From NCBI GenBank assembly GCA_948567375.1, contig OX419762.1, positions 54,975,034 to 55,039,033 of the forward strand: DNA of 64,000 nucleotides, in the 5' to 3' direction. Below, one piece after another: positions 9,334-21,689 of the stretch. Positions within the stretch are counted from its first letter, which is position 1, and the number at the start of each line of letters is the position of its first letter. The translations under genes were made by a program, and so were the position numbers. This DNA comes from Lunularia cruciata. Lineage: Eukaryota; Streptophyta; Marchantiopsida; Lunulariales; Lunulariaceae. The notes beneath the pieces are model-generated. The model had not been told where the DNA came from and searched no databases. It saw only the letters and a program-made list of their open reading frames with translations.

Positions 9334-11336
9334 AATGTTTAGGAGCAAGAGTTGTAGCAATGCACGAGTGGTAGAACATCAAAGGAAGCATTTGAGCATG
9401 AGATGTCCCATGCTCAGAATCTGCCATTCCCAAATCTTTTTCTCATCAGGGTTCAGATTTTGCACCGTGTTGGCTTACGGGACTGGTTGGTGGCATGTTT
9501 TGGGGCAGTATTCATGGAGTCGGTGATGAGAAACCCGGATCCTATTGTCCTTCTGGTGCTTACTATGAGCATGTCTTGGACTTGACAATATATGTACTTC
9601 TATAGTTAAGGAATGCTTAAAATTTTGCTCATAAGCTTCAAGGTGGAGTTGTGGAGACAAAAGCTAAAAATTAAAAAGTAAGTAAATAAGTAAAAAAGTA
9701 AAAAGACTCAAGGACAAATGTGCAAGAGAGTGGGTCCCAATAGAGATGTCTGAAGTTTTTCAACCATCAAAGGAGTTTGGGGAGGCCATTTTAGGGTTAC
9801 TAAGGACATGGTTAGAAAGAGGAGCTGACATGCTACAATCTGGAGAGAAAAATCATATGATTTGAGCTGCTCCTATGAGAGATATGATAGATTTAATCAA
9901 GAGGGTAGAATTCATACCTAGGAGCACAAAGTAGGCAATTGAGGGAGCTTCTTGTGACACTTTCACTATCTGTCAATGGGATAAGAGAGAAGACAAAGTG
10001 CTCACAATACTGAGCACAAAATTGAATTAGATCTGGTTGATTGAAGTTGAAGCTCTTGAGATCTAAGGTGATGGAGAAGAGCTAGTGATCAGGTTTGGAG
10101 TTTTAGTCACTCCCAAGTTGTGGCTTGGGATACCTTATGAAAATTTCCAATCTTGTTGTTGATTAGGGTGTTCAACTTTGTGTGAAGGTTTCATGTGAAT
10201 TCTTCAAATAGAGAATTCAAGGTCTTTGATCAAGTAAATCTGGGTCTGTAGAGCTCACAAGAAAGCCTAGCTTAGGAATTGATATATATCTAGGAATTGG
10301 GGTTGGATTAGGCAATCAAAATTTACAAAGTGTTAACCAAGAGCATGACCAACTACTGTGTAAAATTTGGTTGGCTTTGGGCTCATAGAGAGTGAGATCT
10401 GATGCAACAAGTTTTACTAACAAGACTGTCATAAGCTCGAAAGAATATTTCTTTCTTCAATCCTAATTGAATGTCAATTGTCTCACTTTTGTGACTTTGA
10501 TTGAGAGTTCAGATTTCCTGAGTGTTTTGTGAGGATCAAGTGTACATCTGATTTAGAAATCAGGGGAAATTTGGCAAGAACTAGGAGCAAAACCCTAAAA
10601 AGGGGATTTCAAAATTAGGGTGAGAGTTGCAAAAACCTAGCCAACTTTGAAAGCTTGTTAGGGGAGATTTAGTAATTTGATTGAAGTTTATTTTACATCA
10701 TTGGAAAGCTTATCTTAAAAGCTTTCCATTGAATATAGAAAATTTTTGTCCAAGATATAAAGAAAGAGTTATGTTCATATGAGCTACACAAATTTTTCTC
10801 ATCAAGAAGACATAGAAATCCCCACATAGAGTAGGAATTTGTTGAAATATGAAGTACAACTTGCAGGAGACTCGGAGTACAAGTTAAAATTAGCTTGATG
10901 ATAGAGCACAAAGGCTTTGAATCTCTTTTTGACCAAAAACCACACAGAGTTATTGCCTCATTCTTGTGATTAGATGCTCTTTGTGTTTTATGCCTGTTTG
11001 TATGCCCAATTGGTTTGGATTGGTGTGCGTGCATTGCGCTTAGGTTCTTTCCTTCTAGGAGTGCTGTGTATTTCTCCTTGATAATGTTGGAAGTGATGAT
11101 CAATAGACCAAGAGTGCATGTTGTGATGATAGGTTAGGTTGCCCGTCACTACCCTACCCGATAGCAAGAATACTAATTACAAGAGTGGAGGGTTCCGACT
11201 GTTAGGTACGGGCGTCTAGACACGCATGTTCAGACGAGTAGTTATAGGTTTACCTACAACTTCTAATCTGCAATCTCCATATCTAGGCACCTTGTGTGTT
11301 CCTAGAGAGAGAAAAAAATTATGACAATGGTGGCTC
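9334..11336. other. stretch without recognisable gene
   Basis: No domain is recognised on either strand. A degraded plus-strand reading frame around 9730-9960 gives a helical segment (SEVFQPSKEFGEAILGLL and DMIDLIKRVEFIP), which could be a retroelement gag or UTR relic but has no diagnostic motif. AT-rich sequence with a perfect hairpin at 10703-10727 resembles an LTR or leader. A purine-rich run near 11306-11320 precedes the hAT relic. Nothing here supports an expressed host gene. Confidence 0.5.
10703..10727. repeat. perfect 9-bp stem hairpin
   Basis: GGAAAGCTT and its exact complement AAGCTTTCC are separated by a 7-base loop (ATCTTAA). There is no T-run to suggest a terminator and no known role. 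It may be a relic of a larger inverted repeat. Confidence 0.5.
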
Positions 11337-13186
11337 ATGTTGCTGCAATCAAAGGGTCTACCAAGATTAACTCACAAAGGAGCAATGAGGAAGCCAATCA
11401 AACCAGTCCATTGGTTGCACCAGCACCAATTATTAGTTGAGTTCTTGATCTTGCTTGCCATGGAGTGCAATACCTTCATGCGGACCAAGATTTCAAAACT
11501 AAGTGCGAGAGTATTTTGGAGAATGCCAATGTCGGAGAGAAGCGATTGATCAATCTAACCAAGACCAGTGACAATTCACAATCTCCATCAGATTGTGACA
11601 TTGTTGATCTTGCAAGGTCATTGGCATCAGCACCTGCATCAAAACATCCAAAAACCAAAGCCAACTCAAAAGTCTAGCATTCAATGTCCGAGTTTATTCC
11701 AACCCCGTTCACTATAGAACTTGAGAACAAGCTATGTCTTTTCATGATCAACATCATTGCTGCATGTGCTTTGCTTTTTTCTTTCTTCTTGACATGGAGC
11801 TTCTTTGTTTTTTGCATTCCAACGTGGTGTGTATCATTCCATCCCAAGATACTCTACATATGACTATTCTCCAGATGCAAGCGGACATGGCCAATAAAGC
11901 CAACAAGGATGAGATTATCATTGCCAAGCAGCAAGGTTGGCACAATGGTTTAATGATTGATTTGGCAAAATGAGTTTCTCCAAAAAATCATGTGGTAATA
12001 ATGATCTCATATGGAGGTAGCTCTATTTGCCATGCAATAGTAAATGGTGGTAATGATCATGATGGCATTGCAAATAATTGTGATATTGAGAAGGCCATTT
12101 TGCAACTAGAAGCTATCGGTAAAGGTCCCCAATCTATTTGTACTGATGACGTAGGCCAATGTGCCAAAGCATGAAGAATTCTAGCATTGAGTATCCTAAC
12201 ATTTGCTTCAACCATTGCTTTGCACATCAAATGAATCTCTTGCGTAAGGCACTGCTAACGAATATGCATTTTGCCTCAATGTAGTCACAAGCAGTGGCTG
12301 CAGCTGGTCATATAAGCAAGTCATACGCCAAATGGCTTGTTTGTGCACATCACAAGATGAAAGAGATAAATGGCGTTGCTTTTAACAATTATGATAGTTG
12401 GGGTGACTTGTTGGAATAGTCTCCAAATGTGTTTTGCATCACAACTTCATGTGCGTCATGCTCTCAAGATGCTTCATGCTGATTTCTATGATGACAATGA
12501 CTTCCCTCAAACTTATTGATGTTGGGGTGAACCTACGTTCTGGTCAGGTCTTGAAGAAGTGGAGCAGTTAATCAATCTGCTAGCAAGCCCATCGTTCTTG
12601 ATGCAAAGGCGGGATAACACTCTCACACATGTGCTTCTGTGCTTTGGGTTTCTATACCGAGCTCTCATGCACGATGGTAAGTTTGTTCAAGTGTTGGAAA
12701 ATAGATGGGTGGAGGAAGAGCAACCATTGCTTGTTGTTGCCTTTCTTCTACATCCTCAATTTGCTAAGACAATGCGTAAGCTGATTTGGTTTCCGGAGGA
12801 CACCTACGGGTTGCAACTTAGGGACTCAAACATGATGCTGACCAGAATGTTGTGCAAAAAAACATGCTTGTATTATTGGAAATACCTTGGCAATGACGAC
12901 AACAATGTGGATGATCTTGAGCTTGATCTCTTCAATTATATCAATAACCCGTCAAAGCTCAGCATGTCCGACAAGCTCTATGGTTTGGACACTACATGAT
13001 CTGGGCATATATCAGCAAAGAGAGTTCAGCAATGAAGAATTTGGCAATGTTCATTCTATCTGCAATAGTACAGTCTGCTTGCTACAAGCATGCATTCAAG
13101 TTGTTTGAACAATTCTATAGCAAATTGCAAAACCAAATGCATAATGACACTGTTCACCGTTTGAAAATAGTCAAGGATGACCTGAT
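11337..13186 (+). pseudogene. hAT-type transposase relic, N-terminal and central part
   Basis: The clearest part begins near 12085. It reads LEAIGKGPQSICTDDVGQCA, then NICFNHCFAHQMNLLRKAL near 12195-12250. This matches the transposase core of plant hAT-like proteins (DUF659 region with the C/H-rich CTD...C.AH..NL pattern), here with the first motif degraded. Then comes a long open stretch, 12559-12999 (146 codons), with the helical insertion domain (LINLLASPSFLMQRRDNTL, VVAFLLHPQFAKTM), and 12996-13186 (FEQFYSKLQNQMHNDTVHRL), the usual lead into the C-terminal dimerisation region. The upstream part (11337-11973) is weak. At 13186 X copy D cuts the frame. Several stops make it inactive. Confidence 0.68.
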
Positions 13187-13982
13187 AGTAACAACCCGGC
13201 AAATATCACTTTTCTGGTAATCGGGTAAGTAAATTTTGTTCACGCAGAGATACGAGTCAAAATTGGTCAAATACAAAGTCAAATAGTAACATGTAGTTCT
13301 TCTTGAGTTCTTCTTTAGTCTCTCAGGTAGAAAACACACCTAGAAGAGAGTAACAAGCACTGATTTGCAGTCTTGTCACAAATTCACACTCCTTAATCAC
13401 AACATCTTCAACTATTTCCAAACAATCTTGATTGTGATGATTCAGACTCTCCCAAAAACGGCACTTCACTGCAAAATGACTTTGCCTCAGAATTGTGTTC
13501 TACCTCTCCACTGAAGGCACAACTTCCTCAATCAAAATTGCTTCACATCAACCTCACACTGCACTCACAAATGTAGAATACTACCAACACTACAATTCCT
13601 CTCAGATCTGTCAAGGCATGGCTTTGATTGCACTTCACTAAGGATCAAACACATAGAATGAAGATCAAGGCTGCGGAATCCAACATCCAACAAGCACACT
13701 AACTTGCACTTTGAATTTCTCTACACACTCACAAACACAATTGCAAAGCTGATACTTGGAATCAAGCTCAAGAGACAAGCACTACTTCACAACACTTTGC
13801 TTTATCTATTCTCAAAAATAATGAGCACTGAACAACACAAGATTGCGAATGCCACTCTTAAGTAGTGAAGCAATCAACAGTTATCTTGCTAATGCACCTC
13901 TTCCTAATGACTATACAAACCTGCAGATCCAAAATGACAATGCACCTCTTCATATCTGCCTATTCAAATCTCAAATTGGTTA

Positions 13983-15675
13983 CTAATACAATTTGATGTC
14001 TACTTCTTCCTTGGCTTTCAAACCTGAACCTGAAGTAACTTTACTTCCTATTGCTCTGTCCTTGGGTTTCATAATTCCTACATCTTCTACCAGATCTAAC
14101 AATTCTCTTTCCTGATTTGACATTTCACTAGTGGGTAATCTATCTAACTCCTTATCTTCTGACCCACTCTTCTCTAATGCCTCCAATGGTAACTTTGACA
14201 TCTGCACTCCTACTTCATCTACTTTGGGTTTTGCTCTAACATCTTTCTGAAGTTTATCTATCTCCAACTTTACCAAATCTAATCTTATCGTGATATTATC
14301 TTCCAATTCTAATATCTTCCTATCTACACGAGTTTTGAGACTAATCAATAATGCATTCAAATCTGTATCCTTTGCATGTCTCCTCCTCGTCTCTTGCACC
14401 AACAACTTCAACTCGTGCAGCCTCATCTCTTCAATATGAACCTTGGCCTCTGTACTTAGCATTGCATTCATCTTGAATACAATCTCCTTCAAGGGCTCCA
14501 ATCTCATCTTCCTTTCACGCTTCCAATCTGCAAGCCAATCTTCTTGGTACATTGCCAATTCTGCTTCAAACTCAACTTTCATAGTTTCCTTCTCCTTCTC
14601 CTTCTGTACAACCTTATCTTCCTGATTACGAAGTATCTCTTGTAACCTCTCTTCTTCCCTATATCTCACTATCAACTCTCGTTGCCACAGTTGCTTTTTC
14701 TCTTCTACACTCTCCATTACTCTATCAAGCTCTTGCTCCTTCTCTGCTACCCTTGCCATAGCATGGATAATTTCTAGTCTTGAATCAGCAAACTGCTGCT
14801 TCAAGATTTCATACTCAACTACTTGTCTTTCCCTCTTTATGTCACTCTGCTTCACAAGTTCCTCTTGATACCTTGTTTCTCTCTTCAAGTTCTCAATCAC
14901 TTGACTCTGCACTACCGCATCCACTTGTAGTACTTCCCTTTCCTCCTTACCTCAGATTATACTCTTCTTCAACTCCGAGTTCTCTTCTTCCAGTCTTGCT
15001 AATACTTGCAACATAGTCTTCACTTCCTGACACTTTGACTGCATCTCCCTCTTCTTGTGCTCTAGCTTTGCCAACAAAGGACACACAACTTCTTGCAGGT
15101 ACTCCACTCCATCACTTGCAACTACTTCAACCTGCGGAGTGATCTCCTTCTTTACCTCTTCTTCTCCCAATACTCGCCTTCTTCTTTGCAGTTGTCGTAT
15201 CGGAATAGATGCTTCACTTCCCAAATTGACATTCTCCTCTTCCCTTGCCTTGCTTGGACCTGCTTCACACTTTGCCTTGCACCTCGACCAAACTTCACTT
15301 TGAATCATAATTTTCTTCTCCTTCGGCTCGAGCGCTTTGTCCTCCAACTTCATGTTATTCTCTTCCTCGAGCTCCACCTGAACTTCTTCTTCTTCTGTAG
15401 GTACCGACGTCATCTCCCCACCTTCATCACTATCACTACTCGTATCCCCACTTTGTTGTGTAAGCTCGGGTTCTTCCTCGTGTTCCAAGTCTTTGGACTT
15501 GCACTTGGCTTTGCCCTCCGAGTCTTCTTTTGACAATGCAATCACCACCATACCTTTCCTTGGGTTTCCTCTCTTGGTCTTCCAAGGTCTCATCTTCTCT
15601 ATGTCTTTGCCTTCTCCTTGTCAACTCCGCTTTTTTGTCTTTGGAGTACTTACTTCTACCTACGCACTCTTCCAC
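13983..15675 (-). pseudogene. family X protein, acidic region and long coiled coil (copy D)
   Basis: Two long open stretches on the minus strand (15593-14952, 213 codons; 14924-13983, 313 codons) lie in the same frame and are separated by one TGA (14952-14954) that would be CGA one transition earlier. The first part is highly acidic with glutamate runs. From about 15140 down to 14250 the sequence is heptad-rich coiled coil (LARLEEENSELKKSI, IHAMARVAEKEQELDRVM, EEERLQEILRNQEDKVVQKE). The C-terminus has the family ending (VGVQMSKLPLEALEKSG ... EEVDIKLY). Function is unknown. Length and charge suggest a structural or scaffolding protein; that is inference. Confidence 0.75.
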
Positions 15676-15748
15676 ATCTGTGCATAGTACTCATCACTGC
15701 TTCGGATTTGAAGAATATATTGTTGCTCCTCCGCATCGACTTCCTTTC

Positions 15749-16552
15749 TCAAATTAGGATGAAAGTGAGACACCATTCTGTTGCGCTCCGCCGCATTGAG
15801 CAAATTCTACCGAGGTAGAAATGTGCTACAAACAGCATGATGTAGTGTGGAGGCGACTTATCCCGCAAATTCCACACCATCTGCCTCAATCTCCCATGGA
15901 AGCACCTTGCCCAATTGATGGGATCTCCTACAAACATCTTATGGAAGAACACCGCTTGGTGTTTCATCACATAAGTCATTCTCTCCGGCTTCAGGATTGC
16001 CATGAGAGCACTCACGATCCCTCTCTTGACCGGATCTTTATAGCTCTTTACTTTATACCCATTCTTTGTCCTCTTCAAAGAGAAGGCATCCCTCACTTCT
16101 TGGGTTTCTTTGGCTACCTCTCCCTTCCCCAAGAACGTGGCACCCTGCTCCGTGCCTACCTCTCTTCCAAGTACGAATCTCCAATCTGACTCTGTCCAGC
16201 AAGCCGGATTTCCTCTCTTCCCCTCTTCCTTGGGACCATTGAGACATTTACTCTTGATTATCTTGGTCATGAATCTTGGAAAACTCACGTTCTAGTTCCA
16301 CGCCAAGAATGTGGTCCGAAGTCAGCTCAAGACTTTGATTCTTGTGATCACATCTAACCTCCGAATTGCATGATTTCTCACTACAAATTTGGAGTTCTTC
16401 TTTCCTCCTCCCATCTTTCTTACTTCCTCATTGTCTCTTGGGTTAACTCTCTCAAATTCTCCTCTACACACTAGTGCATCTTCAACTCTACTTCCCTTCC
16501 CACGATCTCCTATAGGACAACTCCTCAACGGCAAAGGAAAATTGCTCGACAT
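15749..16552 (-). pseudogene. family X protein, N-terminal and globular domain (copy D)
   Basis: The first part (16552-16322) is basic and contains KKNSKFVVRNHAIRRLDVIT. The second (16288-15749, 180 codons open) reads SFPRFMTKI, then GKRGNPACWTESDWRFVLG, GATFLGKGE, then KDPVKRGIVSALMAILKPER, TYVMKHQAVFFHKMFVGDP and INWARCFHGRLRQMVWNL, ending in an aromatic FVAHFYLG segment. Copies E, F and I carry the same order with 60-70 percent-looking similarity by eye. I do not recognise the family. The helix-rich pattern before a coiled coil resembles the loose class of plant transposon-associated proteins with an N-terminal domain plus a coiled-coil tail, but no catalytic motif is visible. The frame is broken at 16300 and 15760. 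Confidence 0.7.
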
Positions 16553-16971
16553 TGCTTTGTCTTTAGCTCAATTTTTATAGAGTCGCACCTTCTTTGTCTC
16601 TCTTCAATTCGAGTTTGTACCAAGAAATCACACCTCTTGCATGTTCTTGTCACTGTCAAGTGTACTTCACGCGTATGACCGCCGGTTTTTGAATGGTCCT
16701 TTCTTGAATTTCTCACCTCAAAGAAAAGTTGTTACACTCTCTTCGCCTCGGGTTGAGCACCTCCCGATACAAAGACTTCTTACTTCAGGTTGTATGCTGA
16801 CAAGGCAAGTCCGAGTACTTTGCCTTATGAACCAAAACCATGTTACCTTGGGTTTCATCCCGAAGACTCTTTTCTTCGCCTTCTTCGGCCATACAGGCGC
16901 AATCCGACTTCTCTATACACTTCTTCTTCTCCATTTTGAAACAAAACAAAAAATGTGGGTACCACACTGAT

Positions 16972-17523
16972 CAAAAATAGGAAATTCAAGGATTCTTTGG
17001 GAAGACAACACCGAGTCTCCCAAAACCGTGTCATCAGTGATACCAAACAATCTCATGTGAGTGCCTCCTCTGCAGCTTCATTCCCCAGCTCTTTTGCATT
17101 GTCCTCCCTAGCTATCTCCATTCCTAGGACAAACACAAGCAGTAGTTTGGATCCCAGTGAGGGGTATGATCTCAATGTTCAACAAGAATCTCAAGACGTT
17201 GACAACAATGAAAAAGACAATGAATTGTAGTTTGAGCCGATCACTGCTTTTGTGAGAGTTCTTACAATAATGCAAGAGGAAGAGGACAAGGAAGTGTTGG
17301 AGTCTAGTCAAGTCCAGAAGGAAGAACTCGCACCACCATCTTTGTTTGACCTACCTGGACCAGTCCTACGCTCAATGTTGGCCTTGCTGCTTGAACACAA
17401 CGTGCCTTTGTATCCTCAAGAGGTTCTGAAGAAACTCACTAATGTTTGTGCAGCAAAGTGCATGCTTTGGAAACTGTTCAAAAATGAGGTCAACTTGCCA
17501 GATCTCTTTCCTTGCTCTTAGTG
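16972..17523 (+). pseudogene. hAT-type transposase relic, C-terminal part
   Basis: The hAT frame resumes after X copy D. Joining across the CTGAT duplication keeps the local order (TVHRLKIVKDDL before the insertion, RQHRVSQNRVIS after). Then a serine-rich stretch and the acidic open segment 17231-17523 (ITAFVRVLTIMQEEEDKEVL; LFDLPGPVLRSMLALLLEHN) end at a stop after LPDLFPCS. The terminal segment is not a recognised hAT dimerisation motif, so the assignment rests on position. It may instead be a different transposon's tail. Confidence 0.45.
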
Positions 17524-17555
17524 ACTAATGAACCAGCCTGAGTCTGACAGCCACA

Positions 17556-18287
17556 TCAATTATAACTTTCATTATAACTAGTTGTAACTATGTCCACGGC
17601 GGCATCTAATATAACCAACAACCTTGTCAACACATCATACACATAGAGCACAAGGACAATAAAACCAAAGGTCTTATTACCCATAGGTTTCATGTCCGCA
17701 CAAGGATAAAAAACTCCTATTGAAACCTTAAGCGTGCATAAACACATCAAACCTCTTGTTCCATTTGCAAGGTGCTTGCTTCAATCCAAACAAAGACTCC
17801 AGCAATCTGCATACCTTGTCCTCTTGGCCTTTCTTCACAAACCCCATTGGTTGTCTCATGAATATCCTCTCATCCAAGGTGCCATAGAGAACTGCCATGA
17901 CAACATCCATTTGATCTAAGGTAAGACTAAATAATGCAACAAGCATACACAATACATGCATTGTAGAATACTTTGCAATAGGAGAAAAGACCTCATTGTA
18001 GTCCACCCACTTCTCTTGACTGAACCCTTTGGCTACCAAACTAGCCTTGTAGATCTTAGATCCTACCTTAAGATCCTCCTTCAACTTGTGATCCATTACA
18101 AATTTGTCACTTGTTCATCCTTAGTTAACCTAACTAGTACCCAAGTCTTGTTATCCCTCAAGGATTGCATCTCCTTCTCCATAGAACGAAACCATTCATC
18201 CTTCTCACTAAAAGAACATTCCTCCTTGCAGGACAAGGGTTTACCTTCTTCCAAGACCAAAGCATGAGCATCATCTCCAAAAGTCAA
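17556..18287 (-). pseudogene. copia reverse transcriptase (truncated)
   Basis: On the minus strand from 18287: FRSMEKEMQSLRDNKTWVLV, then KASLVAKGFSQEKWVDYNEV, FSPIAKYSTMHVLCMLVALF, QMDVVMAVLYGTLDERIFM, QPMGFVKKGQEDKVCRLLES and FGLKQAPCKWNKRFDVFM. These are the standard copia RT blocks. The catalytic box is YVYDVL instead of YVDDML (about 17645), so an active-site aspartate is lost. The frame shifts near 17740, and homology ends around 17600. Confidence 0.86.
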
Positions 18288-18316
18288 GTCATCACCAACA
18301 ACTTAGTTGAATAAGT

Positions 18317-19500
18317 TCATGTATCATATCTATTTAGAGCTTGACTAGCATGCGCTAATGACCTCCTTGATAGACTCTTTGCTTGATCACCATGTGTAGG
18401 TCCAATGTGAGGCTGACCTAGCACATCTTTTTGCTCACCAACAACTACTACTTGCTCCACTTGTTCTTGCTTTGCTATAGGAGCACCTCCTTCCTCCTCA
18501 TCACTTAAGTGATTAATCTCCTCCTCAATTAGATCCAGGGTGGGAGACTTACCTTTGTCAATGTAGGGAGCCTGAGCATTCTCCCCCTCCTTAAATGATC
18601 TGGATTCATTAAAGGATACATCCCTATTGACAATAACCTTACACACTATTGGATCTCATAGCCTATAAGCCTTCACTCCACTTTCATAGCCAAGAAAAAC
18701 ACATTTCTTTGACTTAGCATCCAACTTGGACCTATTCTCCTTAGGTATGAGTGAATATAATCACAACCAAATATCTTCAATCAACCATAATCAGCTGGTC
18801 ATTGATACCTCAACTCATATGGCCTCTTGAAGTTGATTGCAATGGATAAATATTTACCACATACGCTGCAATGTTGACAGCTTCTGCCCAAAACTCATGT
18901 GGCAACTTTGATTCACTCAACATACTGAACGCATGCTCCACTTGAGCCACTCAGCAACACCATTCTGCTGCGGAGTGTAAGTCGTAAGTAAGGTAGCACA
19001 TTATCCCCTATTCTGTTGAGTATGCTTCAAACATCTCACCTTATCCCCAATCTGAGTCTTATTTTTGGTCTTCCACTTCTTGAAAGTGGCAAAGACATTA
19101 GACTTGTGGTGCATGAAATAAATCCACACAAATCTCAAGTAATCATCAATAAATGTCACATAGTAAACTTTTCTAGAGTGTGAGAGTGTAGGGGATGGTC
19201 CCCACACATCACTATGTATACTATATGTGCTATCACTATATGTGCTATACTATATGTACTATCACTATACTTGAGTAGACCCTTGGAACTATGGATCCCC
19301 ACTCCCCAAAAGCAGATTGGTTCCGTTTTCCAAAGATACAATGCTCACAAAAATCTACCTTCACAATCTTCAAGCTAAATAGCAACTCATTCCTTCTCAA
19401 GGCAACGAAACTGTTCTCACTCAAATGACCTAACTGTGAAGGCCACATAACCGTCATCTCATCTTGAGACCTGGTTACATTGGCTTCTCTACACATGTAG
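18317..19500 (-). pseudogene. copia integrase and linker (broken)
   Basis: GAG-pre-integrase and zinc-binding part: WPSQLGHLSENSFVALRRNE and FCEHCIFGKRNQSAFGEW (19440-19300). Core: KVYYVTFIDDYLRFVWIYFM (19175-19110) and, in other frames, YTPQQNGVAEW near 18970-18940. The integrase-to-RT linker (KVIVNRDVSFNES near 18640) and an acidic stretch EEEINHLSDEEEGGAP near 18530 follow. The frame is broken several times. One disruption coincides with a short repeat at 19207-19272. Confidence 0.82.
19207..19272. repeat. short degenerate tandem repeat within copia integrase
   Basis: Repeated CTATATGTGCTATCA-like units occur about four times in a row. The repeat lies inside the integrase pseudogene and probably arose by replication slippage after the gene had died. 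It disrupts the integrase region between the zinc-binding part and the core. Confidence 0.6.
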
Positions 19501-20384
19501 TGCTCTCCAATACACGTAGATTCTTTTGAAATTTACCTTGCAAGATAACCTTACCACCAGAAGTAACTCAAAGTAACCCATCACCAACACTCCATTGATG
19601 ACTTTTGGAATACTCCAAGGGAAATCAGGTTTTTCTTCATGTCAAGTATGAACCAAACATTATTTGTCTTACACATAGCTCATCAAACATTTGAATCCTT
19701 ATGGATCTGATACCCTCAATCTGACAAGGTTGATCATTCAAAATTGAACCATTTGATGTTGAAAGTGAATGGAAGAACTCCTTGATATAGCATATATGGT
19801 ACAAGCAAGCACAATCTAGAATCTACTCATCATCTCTACTAGGAGATGAGGCATAAAGGGCATACCCACAATGTCATAAATCATACTGATCATTCCCTAG
19901 ATCAATATCCTCATGAACATAAACTATGTTTGCTAAAGAGCCTTCATCTATTGTTCCTTTGCCCTTAACCTTACACTCCTTCATATGGCCTATTTTGCCA
20001 CATCCCCAACAAGTCACTTGTTTCTTCTCTGACTTGCTTCTAGTCTTAGACCTAGACCTAGCCTTTCTTTTCCCCTTATCACAATCATTAGCCCTTTGTT
20101 AAGGTCTCCCATGCTCGACAACCAAAGCATTACCTAGAGTAGAAGATGGCACTAAGGTTGCAACAAGTTTTTGTTGCAAATCATCTGTAAGTAGAGCTAC
20201 TGTCACCTCTTCAAAGGTAATAGTCTTCTTCTCATTATGTAGCAATACTTGTGAAAGTGACTGATACTATGACGGCAAGGAGCCTAACAAGTGCAGTGCC
20301 ATTTGCTCCTTATTCAAGTCCTCTCCCAAGTTTGTCAAGTCCACCACTAGGTCACAAAATGCATCCACATGGTCTTTGATGTTG
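19501..20384 (-). pseudogene. copia gag C-terminal half and protease region
   Basis: On the minus strand from 20384: a gag capsid segment (HVDAFCDLVVDLTNLGEDLN then EQMALHLLGSLPS near 20350-20280) and a basic arginine/serine stretch. A CCHC zinc knuckle, CWGCGKIGHMKECK, lies at about 20010-19965. The protease-to-integrase spacer (EYSKSHQWSVGDGL, then GKVILQGKFQKNLRVLES) is at 19615-19515. The knuckle C-x2-C-x4-H-x3-C has one residue fewer than usual between H and the last C. At 20384 X copy E interrupts the frame; the N-terminal gag lies beyond it at 24258-24625. Confidence 0.8.
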
Positions 20385-20880
20385 TATGGTACTCATATTT
20401 TATTTTATTTTCTTATTTTTTGAAGAAGAAGTGTACATATGAAGTTGTATTGCACATGTATGGCATCAGAAGGCTAATAATGGTGTCTTCAGGTTGTAAC
20501 CCGAGGTGAAGTGACTTCATCTCAAAAGACAAAGCACTCGGATTGGTCCTGTCAACATTCAACCCAAAGTAAGGAGACTTTGGCTTGGGGGTGCTTAACC
20601 TGAGGTGAGTATAGTGTATCAACTTTCCTTTGCGATTGGACATTCAAGAAGGTACTGCACATAAAAATGGCTGGCCTATGAGCGGGGGAAAATTGACAAT
20701 GATAGGAGCATGCAGGAGGTGTGATTTCTTGGTAGAACCTTGAAGTGAAGAAAGAGGAAGGAGGCGTGCCACTATAAAATTTGGGACAGAGACAAAGAGA
20801 TGACAAGTCATTTCCCATTTCCATTAAGGATTCATCTTGAGGGAGATTGAGGAAAAGGGAGAGTAGTAAGAGACACACTT

Positions 20881-21483
20881 GTGCATCAAGAGGAAGTCAA
20901 GAGAGTTAGTCCGAGAGTCGGTTGGAAGAATAGTCACCTACCCAGAGTGGAGGAGAGTAAGATAGGAGGTGGAAAGAAGAACTTGGAATTTGCAGTGAGA
21001 AATCATGCAACTCGGAAATTAGATGTGATTGCAAGAATCAAAGTCTTGAGCAAGCTTTGGATCACATTTTTGGCACGGAACTAGAACCTTAGTTTTCCAA
21101 GTTTCATGACCAAGATCATTGAGAGTAAATGTCTTGACGGACCTGAGGCAAAGACTAAGAGAGGAAATCCGGCTCAATGGATAGAGTCAGATTGGACATT
21201 TGTACTCGAAAGAGAGGCGAGTGAGGAGCAAGGAGCCACATTCTTGGGGAAAGGAGAAGGAGCTGAAGAAACCCAAGAAGTGCAAGACGCCTTTTCTTCA
21301 AAACAGACAAAGAATGGTCATAAAGTTGAGAGTTACAAGGACCATGTGAGGAGAGGGATCAAAGGAGCAATGATGGCTATCTTCAAGCTAGAGCAAACCA
21401 CTTATGTGATGAAACATCAAGCGGTGTTTTTCCATAAGATGTTTGCAAGGGAACCAATCAATTGGGCGAAGTGCTTCCATTAG
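20881..21483 (+). pseudogene. family X protein, N-terminal and globular domain (copy E)
   Basis: Frame open over 20881-21483 except for one TAG at about 21082, which replaces the tryptophan of a WN motif kept in other copies (ARN-stop-NLSFPSF). It shows KKNLEFAVRNHATRKLDVIA, then KTKRGNPAQWIESDWTFVL, GATFLGKGEGAEETQEVQD, GIKGAMMAIFKLEQTTYVMK and FFHKMFAREPINWAKCFH. Same domain as in copies D, F and I. The following FVAHFYLGLNLLN segment (21540-21590) is in another frame. No known catalytic motif. Confidence 0.68.
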
Positions 21484-21689
21484 CGCATGAGACAAATGGT
21501 GTGGAATTTGTGAGACAAGTTGCCTCCACACTACATTGTGCCATTTGTAGCCCACTTCTATTTGGGATTAAATTTGCTGAATGCGGCAAAATGACACAAG
21601 ATGGTGCCGCACTTCCATCCCAACTTAAGAAGAGATGCTCATGCGGAGGAGCAGTAATACATTCTGCAGACCAGAAGTAGTGACGAGTT

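Larger units (their letters stand above)
13187..16966 (-). mobile_element. Family X copy D, long form, inserted in hAT relic
   Basis: The element lies on the minus strand. Its 5' end TGTGGTACCCACA is at 16966 and its 3' end, GGGTTGTTACT, is at 13187. Target duplication CTGAT is perfect (13182-13186 and 16967-16971). Length is 3780 bp. It has the best preserved coding region of the family: an N-terminal basic part (16552-16322), a globular domain (16288-15749), then an acidic and coiled-coil part (15675-13983). The terminal 13187-13982 is the conserved 3' non-coding region. No reverse transcriptase, integrase or protease is present. Confidence 0.92.

Noticed and set aside
10703-10727. A transcription terminator or small-RNA precursor hairpin
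   Set aside because: The stem is only 9 bp with no T-run, in an AT-rich plant repeat context; too short for a miRNA precursor.
11337-11973. Host gene exons upstream of the hAT relic
   Set aside because: Short open pieces are not connected by recognisable splice structure and carry no known domain; position suggests a decayed transposase N-terminus.
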